Shown: positions 9,801 to 20,400, counted from the stretch's first letter. The stretch: DNA of 64,000 bases from Chitinophagaceae bacterium UBA1931 (GCA_002337125.1 DDFJ01000004.1:372001-436000), one strand, 5' to 3'. The notes: generated from the sequence alone by a model not told the origin. Made by a program: numbers and translations.

Positions 9801-10800
9801 TGATTGTACCTGCTGCATAATTTCCAAATGAAACATTAACAGATTTTCCTGAGTTACCTCCCTCTTCTATATATTTCGACACAAGGTTGGATGGATTGAA
9901 AACACCTGTAGTAAGGGAAGTTATTTCTACGGGAGGCTGAGTAGTTTGAGTTGGTGTTACTTTTCTTTGAATTGTATCTGATGCACCTTGCTGAATGGTA
10001 TGTGTTAACTCATGTGCAAGCAAAGTTCCGCCGGCCCCGGTATGGGGAGAATATTTGCCGGAATTGAAATAAATATCATTGCCATGTGTGAAAGCCTGTG
10101 CATGAATACTGTTGCTCAAACTTTCGGCATAGCTGCCTGTATGAATCCGTACACCGCTGAAATCTGCATTGAAGCGGCTTTCCATAAATTGTTTTGTAGT
10201 TGATGGCAAAGGACTTCCTGCCCCTTTGGAAGAAGAAAGATTTTGCTCAAACGTTCCTTGCATGTGGCCTGCAGGCGGGCCCCTGCCACTGCGCTGAATA
10301 ACATCGGAATGATAGATGGAAAGTTCTTTGCGGTTGATATTGTAACCTGAAGTTGTTTCTGCAGATGCATCATCAGTAAATGACGAAGAAACATCTTCGC
10401 TTCGCTGAATCATGCGGAAAAGTTTAGCCTGGGCTTTTTCTTCTTTTTCACATGCTTCGCATTTTCGCTGAACAGTTATAAAAGGCGATTCATGTTTCGC
10501 CTGAACCATTTCCTGTTCATCTTCTTTCTTTTGAAGTTTCTCTTCTTCTTTAGATTGAGGAGATGCAACAGGCTCAGGCATACGCATCACCTGTTCGGCT
10601 ACTGCATCGGCTTCTTTTTCCTGCGGGTCATCGGGACTGCTTACAGAAAGCTTTGCCTGTATGGCCGGAGAAAAAAACGAGGGGGTTTCTGTTGATCCAA
10701 AAAAACTTTCTTCACCTGCTTTACGAAAGAAGGTATTGCCCGGCTGCTGTTGCTGCCGCTGCACATTTACATTCTTTGTTTTTTCTGCAGATGAAAACAC
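6835..10800 (-). CDS. Large DUF4157 protein with C-terminal nuclease-like domain; candidate eCIS cargo toxin
   Basis: 1321 residues. Order: low-complexity N-terminus with EADAVAEQVMRMP (63-75), LQKKE units and CxxC in VQRKCEACEKE (114-117); DUF4157 domain with LLAHELTHTIQQ (HELTH 263-267); a long beta-rich central region (about 280-850) rich in Gly/Phe/Val; a Pro/Lys/Glu linker (about 870-1060); and a C-terminal domain with WSRGHILNKDFGG (RGH 1141-1143) followed by SNLIPI and QSTN. That pattern (RGHxxx...GG...NL.P....N) matches bacterial DNA/RNA non-specific endonucleases of the Endonuclea_NS_2 type, which suggests a nuclease payload. The start is a GTG at 10800; an in-frame TGA lies 30 bases upstream and no ATG intervenes. 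Cargo status is inferred from the DUF4157 domain and location. Confidence 0.85.
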   Translation of the reverse strand: MFSSAEKTKNVNVQRQQQQPGNTFFRKAGEESFFGSTETPSFFSPAIQAKLSVSSPDDPQEKEADAVAEQVMRMPEPVASPQSKEEEKLQKKEDEQEMVQAKHESPFITVQRKCEACEKEEKAQAKLFRMIQRSEDVSSSFTDDASAETTSGYNINRKELSIYHSDVIQRSGRGPPAGHMQGTFEQNLSSSKGAGSPLPSTTKQFMESRFNADFSGVRIHTGSYAESLSNSIHAQAFTHGNDIYFNSGKYSPHTGAGGTLLAHELTHTIQQGASDTIQRKVTPTQTTQPPVEITSLTTGVFNPSNLVSKYIEEGGNSGKSVNVSFGNYAAGTIKVRKAKDVFKTTEGTQGIPLQLSFLQPLVNTGIQPMLAIKITDSKISGYLTVAIGKSQQQVGSPASLFEWIKKNPILMKWSGLENLAANKNNIINEINDDKIHFEVKDIKVKLGGFVNGSFNIGLFNSDVVVEGNAVVSVKSLANGSLYFKRDEIGDLKGNFEMQAQVKNFTGAVKGEFLNGIFDIHGKLHYNTEKLDGEVDIIVTDHKQAKTLVLQQLEPQQISKEAEERAGVNDPVTGPQPGPRAIAGWGTLNFAFNKWLTGMAKVIVDADGYITVHGEITPPAEVRLFESKPYRSPNFIDIHPTLRWGIPYVADLHVGLDFLLYAEAQVGPAFLRNIKIIGNYSTDPLLYNDFRVQGTFNLMGYAGLVFTFGAHAGVGILGFDIDLNGTLSATAGIKGYVEATPVIGYREVADPVAGKKGEFFISGQAELAAQPFLGLKGSIGLAVDSPWPIPNFGRSWPMFEKEYPLPGQFGIGLTFGEYILGSGEWPDVNFNKVNFDPDKFKDDLIEKNIPPKQARSDEKKTGFADKMQGQEPAPPSPAPALAHQKPSSKPEKPVTKEVLERWGNGMKAIRALKDKRDEKPVPKEALLADLNAVRRKFRFTILAADPAGQNWAVYAEMPGINNANAPIGMKGIPEEKKEEKQTEKKESAAPESEAQISLDSAIAEVELLLAKEEVSEENLISKLPEIKKQHKLAELKLVIDSTGTEEDLVHVHGEINPKKDTGKVKKKKRSSLEKVKPEGAVIPNMVVNPSFSSAKTTGTMTVQYLYNEPGNHPKGTPTNGRESLDGAFEAIQSAGLSAYWSRGHILNKDFGGMAVTSNLIPIDQSTNLRQIAFDNSIRSVYAVKDAPIHMLFNIQRHSDNDKFVSSYSGHAKKMKASGSTWTETGGDEIATFSSGTIKKPGSGARMSIKSLNSTSTTAQYREVGRANNLSVSLLQDIVASGQTMNNANDLRSFINANYTGPRVQRYINRVNAAESAGMLDFS

Positions 10801-10844
10801 GTTGGTTTCTGGTTTATTGTTTTTAGTTCATAGTTATTCACTCA

Positions 10845-11597
10845 TCACTTGTATTCAATAAATCCCCGGTTGATTTTTGCAATCTTACGTTGCAGTCTAA
10901 AAACGCCAATTCCGTTCCTGCTTCCTCCATCATTACTGTTGCCTTCAATTGTATGAATAAATCCACCTTCCACTTTTTCAACCAAACCTGTATGACCGGA
11001 ACTGCCACCTGTATTCAAAATAAAAATATGCCCGGGCTTGATGAGTGATGGTTTATCAACTGCATCAACAGTTACAATTTTCTTTCCAGCTGTTTTATTC
11101 CAGTGTGTCATCACATGACCGGTTTTATAAACAGGATTATTTCTGCCAAGCTGCGTACATGCATTATTAAAGCACCAGTACACAAATGCTGCACACCAGA
11201 AATTACCCGGAGGTAATCCAACACTTGCAAGATATTGATCCACTTCAGGGCCTTTGTTGCTTCCCGGAGGATCTTCCATCACACCTACTTGTGTTGATGC
11301 AACTTTCAGAACTTCTGCCAGCAAATTATTCGGTGCATCATCCGACACAACAACATTTTCTGTACCAAACAATGCAGCCCATGTTAATGAACCAACCTGG
11401 CCATCAATTTCCAGCGGGTTACCCATCTGATCACGATGTGTTGCCTGGAAAATTTTAATGGCTGTTTTTGTTTTTGCACCAAACACACCGGTTCCGGTAA
11501 GATCACCAATGTTTAATTCCATCAGTCGTTTCTGAATGGCTTTTACAATGGTTGTGTTGCTTTCGCCTTCTTTAATTAACCTGTTTGGATATTTCAT
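10845..11597 (-). CDS. Peptidoglycan-binding / CHAP-like cysteine amidase (eCIS-associated lysin)
   Basis: 250 residues from ATG 11597; a longer reading from 11654 would overlap the previous gene by 40 bases, so the start 17 bases after that gene's stop is chosen. The N-terminal PG_binding_1 domain (about 14-78) ends in DGQVGSLTWAALFG. The C-terminal domain shows catalytic Cys135 in FWCAAFVYWC, His202 in SSGHTGLVEK and an acidic/amide residue in IEGNSNDGG, as in CHAP/NlpC-P60-like amidases (TIGR02594-like). There is no signal peptide. In eCIS loci such enzymes are thought to act on the cell wall during release or anchoring of particles; here that is inference from context. Confidence 0.85.
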   Translation of the reverse strand: MKYPNRLIKEGESNTTIVKAIQKRLMELNIGDLTGTGVFGAKTKTAIKIFQATHRDQMGNPLEIDGQVGSLTWAALFGTENVVVSDDAPNNLLAEVLKVASTQVGVMEDPPGSNKGPEVDQYLASVGLPPGNFWCAAFVYWCFNNACTQLGRNNPVYKTGHVMTHWNKTAGKKIVTVDAVDKPSLIKPGHIFILNTGGSSGHTGLVEKVEGGFIHTIEGNSNDGGSRNGIGVFRLQRKIAKINRGFIEYK

Positions 11598-11614
11598 ACA
11601 TGTATGATTTTGGT

Positions 11615-13048
11615 TTAATAAATCCATTCGGTCTTCAGCAAACAATTCATCCATGGTAATCTGATCATGGAAAAATTCCAGGGCAAATGCTGAATTAACA
11701 TGTCATACGATTGCTGTTCCACCTGCAGCAGCCAGTCCTTACCATCAAAGCTCAGCTTGCCATTACGTTTCAGAAATGATTCACGCAAACCTGCAACAGA
11801 TGTATTCTGCAAAATGCTCCAGTACTCAATAACAGACGACAGCACAGCGTCGGCTTCTGTTTTCATTACAGCATTCAGGTGAAAATTTTCAGCATCAATT
11901 GCTGTTTCAAGATCAACTCCACATAAAATTTTTGAAAGAGGTAATTCATATTCATGCATACGCTCCGAACCGGTTGCAAGAAAATGAATCATGCAGACTG
12001 CTTTATTAAAATCACCAATTTGATTATTTTCACTTAATGCTGTTTTTTCAAAAAGTGCCGGAAGGAAAGCAGCAATCAACACAAGACCTGCATCAGAAAT
12101 ATAAATTTCATCTGCAATGATTTTTTCGGCAGTAAACAATTCACTGTTTGTTTTACCAATGACAGGCAATTCTGATTTTGGTTTTCTTCCACGTTTTAAT
12201 TTATTCTGAACAACATCCGGAACTTCTGTTTGTATTTGTTTGAACAAGTCGGACTGAAAATCAAAAGATGTAAATGTTTCAACTAAATTCAGCTGCGGAT
12301 TAGCAACAGCTTTCTTTTTTAGTAACTGCAACACTTCATCTTTTGCTTTCGACAATTCAGTTTCATTTATTACACTTTGCAAAAACACATGGTAAACCAT
12401 CTGCTTTAATTTATTGAGATGATTCACTACAGAATATTTCATCAGCAACTGCAAATCATGTAACAGTTGCTGCTGCGGAACAGAATTATTTTTCCGCAAC
12501 AATGAAAACAAATGAACGGCCGATTGAAACGGAATGATTTGAGAAAATCGTTGTGCAGCCTGTGATGAAGCGAGCAGTATATCCTTCAGCTTTGTAACAT
12601 ATTCCTTATCTGCAACAGTACCCATGTTTTGCATTTCTTCATTCCATTGTGATGAAGAAATCCCTGAAACCTCCCACGACAGATAACCATTCATTAAATA
12701 ATACAGGAACAAGTCCTTAAATTGCTGATCCTGTTTTTTCCGTTGAAAACTTTGTGACTGTACAATTCCATGATTAAGTAATTCAAGTTTATCCTGTAAT
12801 TGTTGTGTAATTTTTTGTGCTGCCTGTTCTCTCCAGTCTGATGCATTTAATTCAACTTCAATTTCAAGTTCATCAACAGTAATCACTTCATCTTCTGCAG
12901 ACAGCCTGCTCAGCATTTGCTCAAGTGTTGGATAAAACTCATCAAACCATTCTTTAACTTCCCGTTGAAAAGCAAAACCATCCGTATTCCCGTTATAACG
13001 AAAATCAAGCACTGCTTCTTTGATGATATGTTTTGAAGCTCCGTTCAT
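11615..13048 (-). CDS. CIS_TMP protein (annotated tape-measure of contractile injection systems; Afp14-like)
   Basis: 477 residues. The N-terminus HIIKEAVLDFRYNG and the acidic block VDELEIEVELNA, together with the C-terminal LPWNFSMIRLPWM, are features I associate with the CIS_TMP family (PF19268), which occurs in Bacteroidota eCIS clusters in the Afp14 position. The middle is helical and Gln/Leu rich, fitting an extended molecule. It begins one base inside the stop of the PKD gene (ATGA-type overlap at 13048), implying translational coupling. Tube-length control is the family annotation; it has not been shown here. Confidence 0.85.
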   Translation of the reverse strand: MNGASKHIIKEAVLDFRYNGNTDGFAFQREVKEWFDEFYPTLEQMLSRLSAEDEVITVDELEIEVELNASDWREQAAQKITQQLQDKLELLNHGIVQSQSFQRKKQDQQFKDLFLYYLMNGYLSWEVSGISSSQWNEEMQNMGTVADKEYVTKLKDILLASSQAAQRFSQIIPFQSAVHLFSLLRKNNSVPQQQLLHDLQLLMKYSVVNHLNKLKQMVYHVFLQSVINETELSKAKDEVLQLLKKKAVANPQLNLVETFTSFDFQSDLFKQIQTEVPDVVQNKLKRGRKPKSELPVIGKTNSELFTAEKIIADEIYISDAGLVLIAAFLPALFEKTALSENNQIGDFNKAVCMIHFLATGSERMHEYELPLSKILCGVDLETAIDAENFHLNAVMKTEADAVLSSVIEYWSILQNTSVAGLRESFLKRNGKLSFDGKDWLLQVEQQSYDMLIQHLPWNFSMIRLPWMNCLLKTEWIY

Positions 13049-16000
13049 TATACAATCGTCCGGATGATTCCAAGAATTGTTTTTAATGTTTTAAGATATT
13101 TTGGTTTGGCAGCTGCTTCACCGTTAGCTTCTACACGACTTATTTCTTTTTCAATATCATCACCTATTAATTGGATCATTTTCTTTTCAGCTGCGGTGAG
13201 TACTCCAGTTGCAGCAAGATCTGTCCACTGCTTCACATGTGAATTGATCAAACTGAACACCCTGTTCATCGGCACTTTGGCAACATCAAAATCTTCGGGC
13301 TGAATGCAAACTATGTACATCGATACTTGTGTAAGTATGCGATACATCGCCAATGCAAGCAAGCGGATATCTTTCCGGTTTGGAATGAGCTTCTGTAATT
13401 CGCTCAGCCATTTTACAATAGTTTCAGGTGCAAAGTTTGAGAAGAAGTCGAGCTGAACAGCAACAGGTTCATTAGCGATGCTTTCCAGCTTTGCAAAGAA
13501 CTCTTTCACATTTCCATACGATGCAAAACCATCTGCATTAATAAATGTTGGGAAACGTTGCGCATCAACTCCTTCCAGTTTTTTAAACAACCCGATGATA
13601 TCTGTTACCGGTCCGCAAACTTTTTGCGGAGGTTGTTCTGTTACTTTTACACTCACCACAACTGTATCAACATCACTTGCACCTTTATCATCTGTCACCT
13701 TCAATGAAAACTTGTATTCGCCCGATGTTACACCAGTTACTGTTGTAATGGCTTTTGTTGCGTCAGTAATTGAAGGAGTGTTAGGTCCGCCTTCAACATT
13801 CCACTGGAAACTTAAAGCACTTCCTTCCGGATCAACAGAATTACTTCCATTCAACGTAATCACCCTGTTTGTTGAAGGCAATGTGATTACCTGGTCAGGT
13901 CCTGCATCCGCTTTCGGTGGTTCATTTGCAGGTGGTGCAACTGTTATCATAACCTTATCGCTGCCGGTTGCGCCTTTATTATCTGTAACCGTTAATTCAA
14001 ATTCATACACTCCTGGTTGCAAATCATTCACTACTGTTTGTACCAATGAAGGCGAAACAATCGTTGCAGCTGCACCACTTACCTGCGCCCACTTAAATGC
14101 GACAATCGTTCCGTCTTCATCTTTTGAATTACTTCCATCAAGTATCACAAAAGCGTTGGCGTTTAAAACAATTGACTGATCTTTTCCTGCATCAGCAACC
14201 GGTGGTTTATTTTCAGGTGGAGGTGCCGGGTTCACAGTCACCTGCATCGTATCTCTTGCAATAGCGCCTCTATCATCTGTTACACTTAGTTCAAAAATAT
14301 AAATGCCTTCTTCCAGATCTTTCACATCCGTTTGCGAACTGTTAGGTGTAACAAACGACGAATTTGTTCCTGAAAGTTTTGCCCACTGGAAGAACGTAAT
14401 ACTTCCATCAGGATCGGTTGATGCAGAACCATTTAATGTAACTGTATTAGCAGGCAATGTAATTACCTGGTCAGGACCTGCATCCGCTTTCGGCCCCTGG
14501 TTAGGAGTTGGTTCCGAAACGGTTTCATTGATGACGTATTGTACAGGTGGGCAATCGGAACAACACCTGTAAGGCAAATAAAAATCAGCAAATACAATTC
14601 CTGCAGCAAGCTCATCCAGCACATTGCTGTTGGCTTCTTTCATCACTACCCGTATTCTTGTATCATCATCTGTTTTTAATTCACGGTAATCTTCATAACC
14701 GGCAGCTTCAACCAACAATGTATAAGGAATGATGCTTCCTGTAAATCTGAACACACCTTTTGCGCTGGTGATTGTACTTTCAACGGTTTCTTCCACACTT
14801 ACCTGTGCCCCTTCAATGGGCGAACCTTCACTGTCAACAACAATACCCGCAACCAATGTTTCCTTTTCAATCACTGTTGTTTCCTTACGCCCAAAGCTGA
14901 ATTCTTTTTCTGCTGTTGCTCCTGCTTTAATAAATTCATTTGTACGCAACAGGTTTGTAATGGGTGCTGCTTTTCTTTTTTTACTGTGATAAACAATGAT
15001 AAATGTTCCACCCATTGGTACGCCAGCTTTGTGTTGAACACCGGGATGCTGTTTTGTGAAATATCCAAACTGGCGAAGCATTGTCAGTTTTTTATAACGC
15101 TCTGCATAATCATTTTTTAACGATAATAATGCACTGCACTTGCAGTTGTAAATCAGTACATCAAGATGATCAAGAAAATCTTCCACTAAAAGAATAGCAG
15201 CAAGCAAACGCAGCAAGGTATTAGCACTGGTTGTGAGTGATGAAAATAAATTAGTACCAGCCGCTGCTGTATCATTTACATTCAAGGAAGAAAAAGAAGA
15301 AACAGCTTTTGCTCCACCGGTTAAAATAGCGAACAATGATTTCAGACTTTTTGCATACTCGGCCAACTTAGATGCAGCAGCACAATAAGCTTTTGCATCA
15401 AAGTCTGCAAGATCTTCTGTCAACAAAGTTGAAAGACGGATAATTCCCAACGGAATTTTAAAGAAGTTGAGCAATGCCAGATAGATGACTGATTGCTGTG
15501 ATGTAAGATTATCAGGAATATCATCATTATTGATATCCTGCACATTTATTCCAAACGCCTGGAAGAAACTTTCGATGGTTAATGTTTCATCGGTTAATCC
15601 TTTGCGGTAAAGAAACTCGATCATTAATCCCAGCGATTTATCTTTCAGCACATATCCTTCTTTATTACAAACATCAAACAAGCTTACCTGCGATGTTTCA
15701 CCAGCAACAACCTGCTTTTTGATGAAGGCATTCATCAATCCAAACGTGAAATCAAAATAATATCTTAACTCTTTGCATAACGAACAAAGCACTTCGTTGC
15801 GCAGGCTGTCGTACATTGATTCAAGATCCTGGAAATAACAAATCATTTCCATTGCATCAACAGAAACATCTGCCCTGTTTGCAAAACTCATGCTCCTCGC
15901 AAAAGAGCTTGCTACCTCTGTATTCAAAGCAATAATATCAATGGGCAAACGGTTTTTTGCAATCTGGTTTTTTACCTGCTTCAGCACATGTGAATATGGT

Positions 16001-17406
16001 TTACCCACAATTCCTTCTACCCGTAAAAAATTATAGGGTTCTAAATCGTAGTTTAACGGAGCTGTTACAAAATCATCGGATGAATTGTATTGTGCAGCAT
16101 GATACGAGAGATTACGTTTGGCATCATTGAGCAATGTTCGACGGTAATCCCATTCAAGATATAGTGGTTGTGATCCGCTGTTTACATTATAGTAATAAGG
16201 AATTGCTTTGTTTGAAAGTGGCACATCCCACAACATACTTGGTATGATGCGGATAAAACTATCTTCCTTCGTGTTCACTCCTTGTACTGTTGGTAAAAAG
16301 AACTGATCAATCATCAGCACCATGCGTTTAAACAGGCTGCGTAATTCATTCAGCATTCCATCCTGGTCAAACAAAGGCGAATAAATAAAATAATGCCTGA
16401 AAGGCAGTATACCATTTGTTACAGATGGAACTGCTTCGCCTAACATCAAATGGCGGGGGAACAAATTTTCATCAGGGCAGCATGTACTCAGCACATGCGT
16501 TCCTGCCTTCCTGAATTCCTGGTAAGCCAGCAATAAATCGCTGAACAGATCATAGAAGTACTGCAGGTGCAGCAATTGATTTAAATTAAAACTGCCGTTA
16601 TAAAGAAAACTGAATTTTGCTGAAAGGTTACTGAATGGGTTTGATGAATAACCTGGCGCAACAACCGATCCGAAAACAGTATAAATGTTTTTGAGTGTTG
16701 TTTCAACCTTATCGACAAAAGATTTATCGAGCAGTTTAAGATAACTTTCAAAAATATCCTGGCTGTAAACAGGCGATGTGTTTGGAACATCCCATCGTTT
16801 CATGCGAAGCTCGGGCAATGCAGTGTATGTATTTACTCCAAAACTTCCTCCTGTTGCACCCATCAGCAACTGTGCATCATCTTTTGAAACAGCCATTGGC
16901 AAAAATGAAACTGACACATGTGTTCCCTTATCATCACATGAATTGGGATTACAGTTTTTGTTTTGTTCTTCCTTCAGTTCAACAAACAACAGGATAACTT
17001 TATCTTTCAAAAAGCCAGCATCAATATCATGCAGGTCGGGATCAACTGCCGGCTGACGGAGCTCCCACACTTTCATCGCAACTTTATTACCACTGCCATC
17101 CGTTTTATAAAAACGATCGTAAACACGGGCTGTATCAACTTTGTATTCTTTATACTGAGTGTAAGCGTTTGTTTCAACAGCAACCAGGTAGCCTTGTGAA
17201 GTAACACCACAACCTCTTGTAATTTTTACTTCAGTTTGTGCATTGTTAACCTGCAATTGCAAACCGCAAACAATTCCAATACCAATGAGATTGGTCCTGG
17301 TCATTCGGTTTTGTTCATCCAGGTATCCAAATAACTGGTTCAGATCATCTGACGTAAGCAACTGATCAGGAACAAACTTCGGAAACTCAACTTGAACCGG
17401 AAGCAT
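13048..17406 (-). CDS. eCIS-associated 1452-aa protein with carboxypeptidase-regulatory and three PKD domains (possible fibre or surface component)
   Basis: 1452 residues. The first ~110 residues (FPKFVPDQLLTSDDLNQLFG...NLIGIGIVCGLQ) form a domain seen at the N-terminus of Bacteroidota eCIS proteins. A long helical region follows. At about 849-925 lies a carboxypeptidase regulatory-like beta domain (VAGIVVDSEGSPIEGAQVS), then three PKD domains (about 972-1255), each starting near ADAGPDQ or ADAGKDQ and ending with a VTDdkGA...V strand. A helical C-terminal domain of ~190 residues closes the protein. PKD and regulatory-like domains usually mediate binding in extracellular proteins, so a fibre or surface-contact role in the Afp13 position is plausible. 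There is no signal peptide, consistent with assembly into a particle. Confidence 0.8.
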   Translation of the reverse strand: MLPVQVEFPKFVPDQLLTSDDLNQLFGYLDEQNRMTRTNLIGIGIVCGLQLQVNNAQTEVKITRGCGVTSQGYLVAVETNAYTQYKEYKVDTARVYDRFYKTDGSGNKVAMKVWELRQPAVDPDLHDIDAGFLKDKVILLFVELKEEQNKNCNPNSCDDKGTHVSVSFLPMAVSKDDAQLLMGATGGSFGVNTYTALPELRMKRWDVPNTSPVYSQDIFESYLKLLDKSFVDKVETTLKNIYTVFGSVVAPGYSSNPFSNLSAKFSFLYNGSFNLNQLLHLQYFYDLFSDLLLAYQEFRKAGTHVLSTCCPDENLFPRHLMLGEAVPSVTNGILPFRHYFIYSPLFDQDGMLNELRSLFKRMVLMIDQFFLPTVQGVNTKEDSFIRIIPSMLWDVPLSNKAIPYYYNVNSGSQPLYLEWDYRRTLLNDAKRNLSYHAAQYNSSDDFVTAPLNYDLEPYNFLRVEGIVGKPYSHVLKQVKNQIAKNRLPIDIIALNTEVASSFARSMSFANRADVSVDAMEMICYFQDLESMYDSLRNEVLCSLCKELRYYFDFTFGLMNAFIKKQVVAGETSQVSLFDVCNKEGYVLKDKSLGLMIEFLYRKGLTDETLTIESFFQAFGINVQDINNDDIPDNLTSQQSVIYLALLNFFKIPLGIIRLSTLLTEDLADFDAKAYCAAASKLAEYAKSLKSLFAILTGGAKAVSSFSSLNVNDTAAAGTNLFSSLTTSANTLLRLLAAILLVEDFLDHLDVLIYNCKCSALLSLKNDYAERYKKLTMLRQFGYFTKQHPGVQHKAGVPMGGTFIIVYHSKKRKAAPITNLLRTNEFIKAGATAEKEFSFGRKETTVIEKETLVAGIVVDSEGSPIEGAQVSVEETVESTITSAKGVFRFTGSIIPYTLLVEAAGYEDYRELKTDDDTRIRVVMKEANSNVLDELAAGIVFADFYLPYRCCSDCPPVQYVINETVSEPTPNQGPKADAGPDQVITLPANTVTLNGSASTDPDGSITFFQWAKLSGTNSSFVTPNSSQTDVKDLEEGIYIFELSVTDDRGAIARDTMQVTVNPAPPPENKPPVADAGKDQSIVLNANAFVILDGSNSKDEDGTIVAFKWAQVSGAAATIVSPSLVQTVVNDLQPGVYEFELTVTDNKGATGSDKVMITVAPPANEPPKADAGPDQVITLPSTNRVITLNGSNSVDPEGSALSFQWNVEGGPNTPSITDATKAITTVTGVTSGEYKFSLKVTDDKGASDVDTVVVSVKVTEQPPQKVCGPVTDIIGLFKKLEGVDAQRFPTFINADGFASYGNVKEFFAKLESIANEPVAVQLDFFSNFAPETIVKWLSELQKLIPNRKDIRLLALAMYRILTQVSMYIVCIQPEDFDVAKVPMNRVFSLINSHVKQWTDLAATGVLTAAEKKMIQLIGDDIEKEISRVEANGEAAAKPKYLKTLKTILGIIRTIV

Positions 17407-17445
17407 AACGTAAAGGTTTTATGTTATCCGTTAACAACGGAATGA

Positions 17446-20400
17446 TTATATAATGGTGTTATCAAGAAATACCCTGTTGCTGTCGTCACCATCCACACAA
17501 TCGTGCAGCTTGGCATCAGGATATACATTTTTTAGTTGTTCAAACACAGCCAGCAATGCACTCAATTTATCATGAAGCAAAACATCATCCGGTTCAGGTT
17601 GTGCAAGAACCGATAACCATTCACAATAAACTTTTTCAAACTGCATTAATTGATCGTTGGAGACCCAGCAAATTTTAACCCCGAGATGTGCAGGAATTTC
17701 TGTGCGGATTGTTTGCTCGGCAAAACGTCTGAATTCAATTCCGCTGTTGGCAATTCCTGTTTCACCACTCAGCACAACAGTAATACGGAATGAATAAGGA
17801 TCTTCCTCCCCACATAATTGATTCTTTTCACAATCAGGAGGAATACAAATTGTAAGCAAAGGATCTCCGCCAGGAATACCAGGAGATAAAGGCGTGTTTC
17901 TCGGTCGCAGTAACAAATGTTCTACCACATACACTTTATCAGCAGTTAGCATTTTTTTACCGTAAGCAATAATTTCATCACGTGCAGTTTCAGCTGATGC
18001 TTTTGTAGCAAAATGTTGTTTTCGGGTTGCGATGATTTCGCCGGTTGAATCAGTAAGATTCAGCACCCATTTTTTTACTTTCTTTATTTCGTATCGTGAT
18101 GCATCAGTAATAAACTGCTTTGCCACATTTATTTCAGCCCTGGCTTTTTGTTCACTTGCATCAAGCGAAGCATCTGCATATTTTGTACTGCTGCTTAATT
18201 GAATTTTTCCATTTTCATCTTTGAGCCGCCACCTGCGTTCAAATGAAATTCCATCTTCGTCTTTCTCTTCATAGAGTTCGAAGAAACCTGCAAACGAATC
18301 CATTCCAAGCAAACGTTGAATACGCATTTGCAAACCGGCAATATTTTCATTACTGCATACATGCGAAGGATCTTTATAGTTAATTGCTTTTGCACGGTTG
18401 GCACTCATGTAAGGAAAATCCTGCAGGAAATGAATCTTATCTTTTATCAGTTTGGCATCCGCAACCGCTTTACTTGTGCTGTATGTGTACAGCATCAGTG
18501 CATAGTCGTTAAAGTTTTCTGCAAAACGTGAAAGCAAATGATTGAGAAAACGGTTTCTCCTGTCGAAGAATTCATCCTGCGTTTCAACCAATTCATGTAA
18601 CAATGCTTCATCCAGTCCGTTGTTCAGATCATCCACACCTTTTATTTCAGCTTCGGTAAGCATTCTGCTGAAATAAGTTTTGCTCACATACGTATCAAGT
18701 GCAAACAACTCTTTGATATTGGTTAGCTGTTCAAGATAATTTACCAGCAACTGTTCATAAAACATCAGGTAAGCTTTCAGTTGCTTGGCCTGTGATTTCC
18801 GTTCAACCGAAGCAGTTGAAGGCAAACCATCATACCCAACACCATACGTAAGTGGCAAAGAATACTGAACCGGGTAATAATCATTCAGATCATAATACTT
18901 TCCTTTGGGAACCGGCAGGTCATTTTCAAGAACAGAATATTTTGGTTGTGCATGCTCGCCTTTTATCACCTGTAATGTATCATTAAGCTCAAGCTGATCA
19001 GGAAGAAAAGGCAGCCCGTTTTTGTACACAAGAATTTTGGATGCTTCCATGTACAATCTTGGCTGATGATTGTACTGCATTTCCATTACCCAATCTTCAC
19101 TTTTAACCAGGTTACCATCTGCATCAAATTTTGTGAGTACAAAATTTTTGATATTCTTCACACCGGGAATATCCATCAGCAGGTTAATAATATCAGATGT
19201 GTAAATAAACTGTTTAAGATTGGTTGAATCGAGCTGATCGTTATTAATAAAACCGTTGTTGAGTTTTGGGCCTTCAAATATTTCATCAACAGGCACTCCT
19301 TCATTCATCAGCTCCTTTAACGAGTAAAATTTTATATCGGGACTGAAATACTGATCAATTTTATAATACGCTTCTGCGAGTATTGCTTCAATATCTGCCC
19401 AGGGTTCCACTTCCATATCTGCACATACGCCAATATCTTCCACAGCAATCGCTTTAATGCTGCAATAATCTTCACATAAGTTACGGTGATTGTGCAGACT
19501 GTCTTTTGTCAACTTCATCACTTCATCTGCACGATGAATCAATGAAAGCCATTTAGAAAAAATGCCAGAAGCTGAAGCATCTTCAATTGCCTGTTTGATA
19601 TCTTTCAATTGCACCTGCTTCCTGTCTGCATCTTTCCTGAACCAGACATGCATAGCCATATCTGAAAACAAAATTGTTTCGGTTGCTGCAAGCGATTTAT
19701 CCGGCTTGTATGTTACTTCAACTGTTGCATACACTTCCCTACGCAACACATTTGCAAGCTGATTGAACGGTACATCAAGATTATCATTCCTGTTGCCGGA
19801 AATAAACTTCACAACAACTTTTTCAATTTCACTTTTAGGATTCCTGATTTTTTTATACAACTCTTTTTGCTCCTCCAGTAACTGGAATGCAGGCAAACGC
19901 ATTTCAATCATTGCAGTGGAAAAACCATCTGCTACAGGAAAAGTGAAATTATATTTTACTTTTCCACTGTTAAGATCCCCGGCATTCTCTTCATTCTCAA
20001 ATTCAACCATCACATCATAAAATCCCTTGATGATGATGGGGTGTTCTGTTTTTTGATATTGCAGTTTGCTGGTGCTGCATTTGGCATAAATCAGCAAATC
20101 ATTACAGGCACATTCCTTGCATTTAAGCCAGGCATTTTTGATGCCGTCAATATCAATCAGCAGTTTACGGTAGTCAGCATTTGTCCACGGATTAACAGTT
20201 AATATTTCTCTTGCAGTAAAAAAGCCCTGCCTTGCCGGATCATCTTTTGGAATTTTTGATTCAGGTTCGGCAATTAGATCTTTTACATCAACAGATGTGC
20301 GGTAGCCGAGATCAGTAATGGCATAACTCAGCAACTCCAGCATTGTGATGCCGGGATCATGAATATTATAATCCGTCCAGATGCTGCTGCTTAACTGTTC

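Noticed and set aside
13478..14179. 233-aa plus-strand ORF opposite the PKD protein
   Set aside because: It is the antisense of an ordered, repeat-rich coding frame with clear PKD motifs; composition is Ser/Thr/Val biased as expected of a shadow frame.
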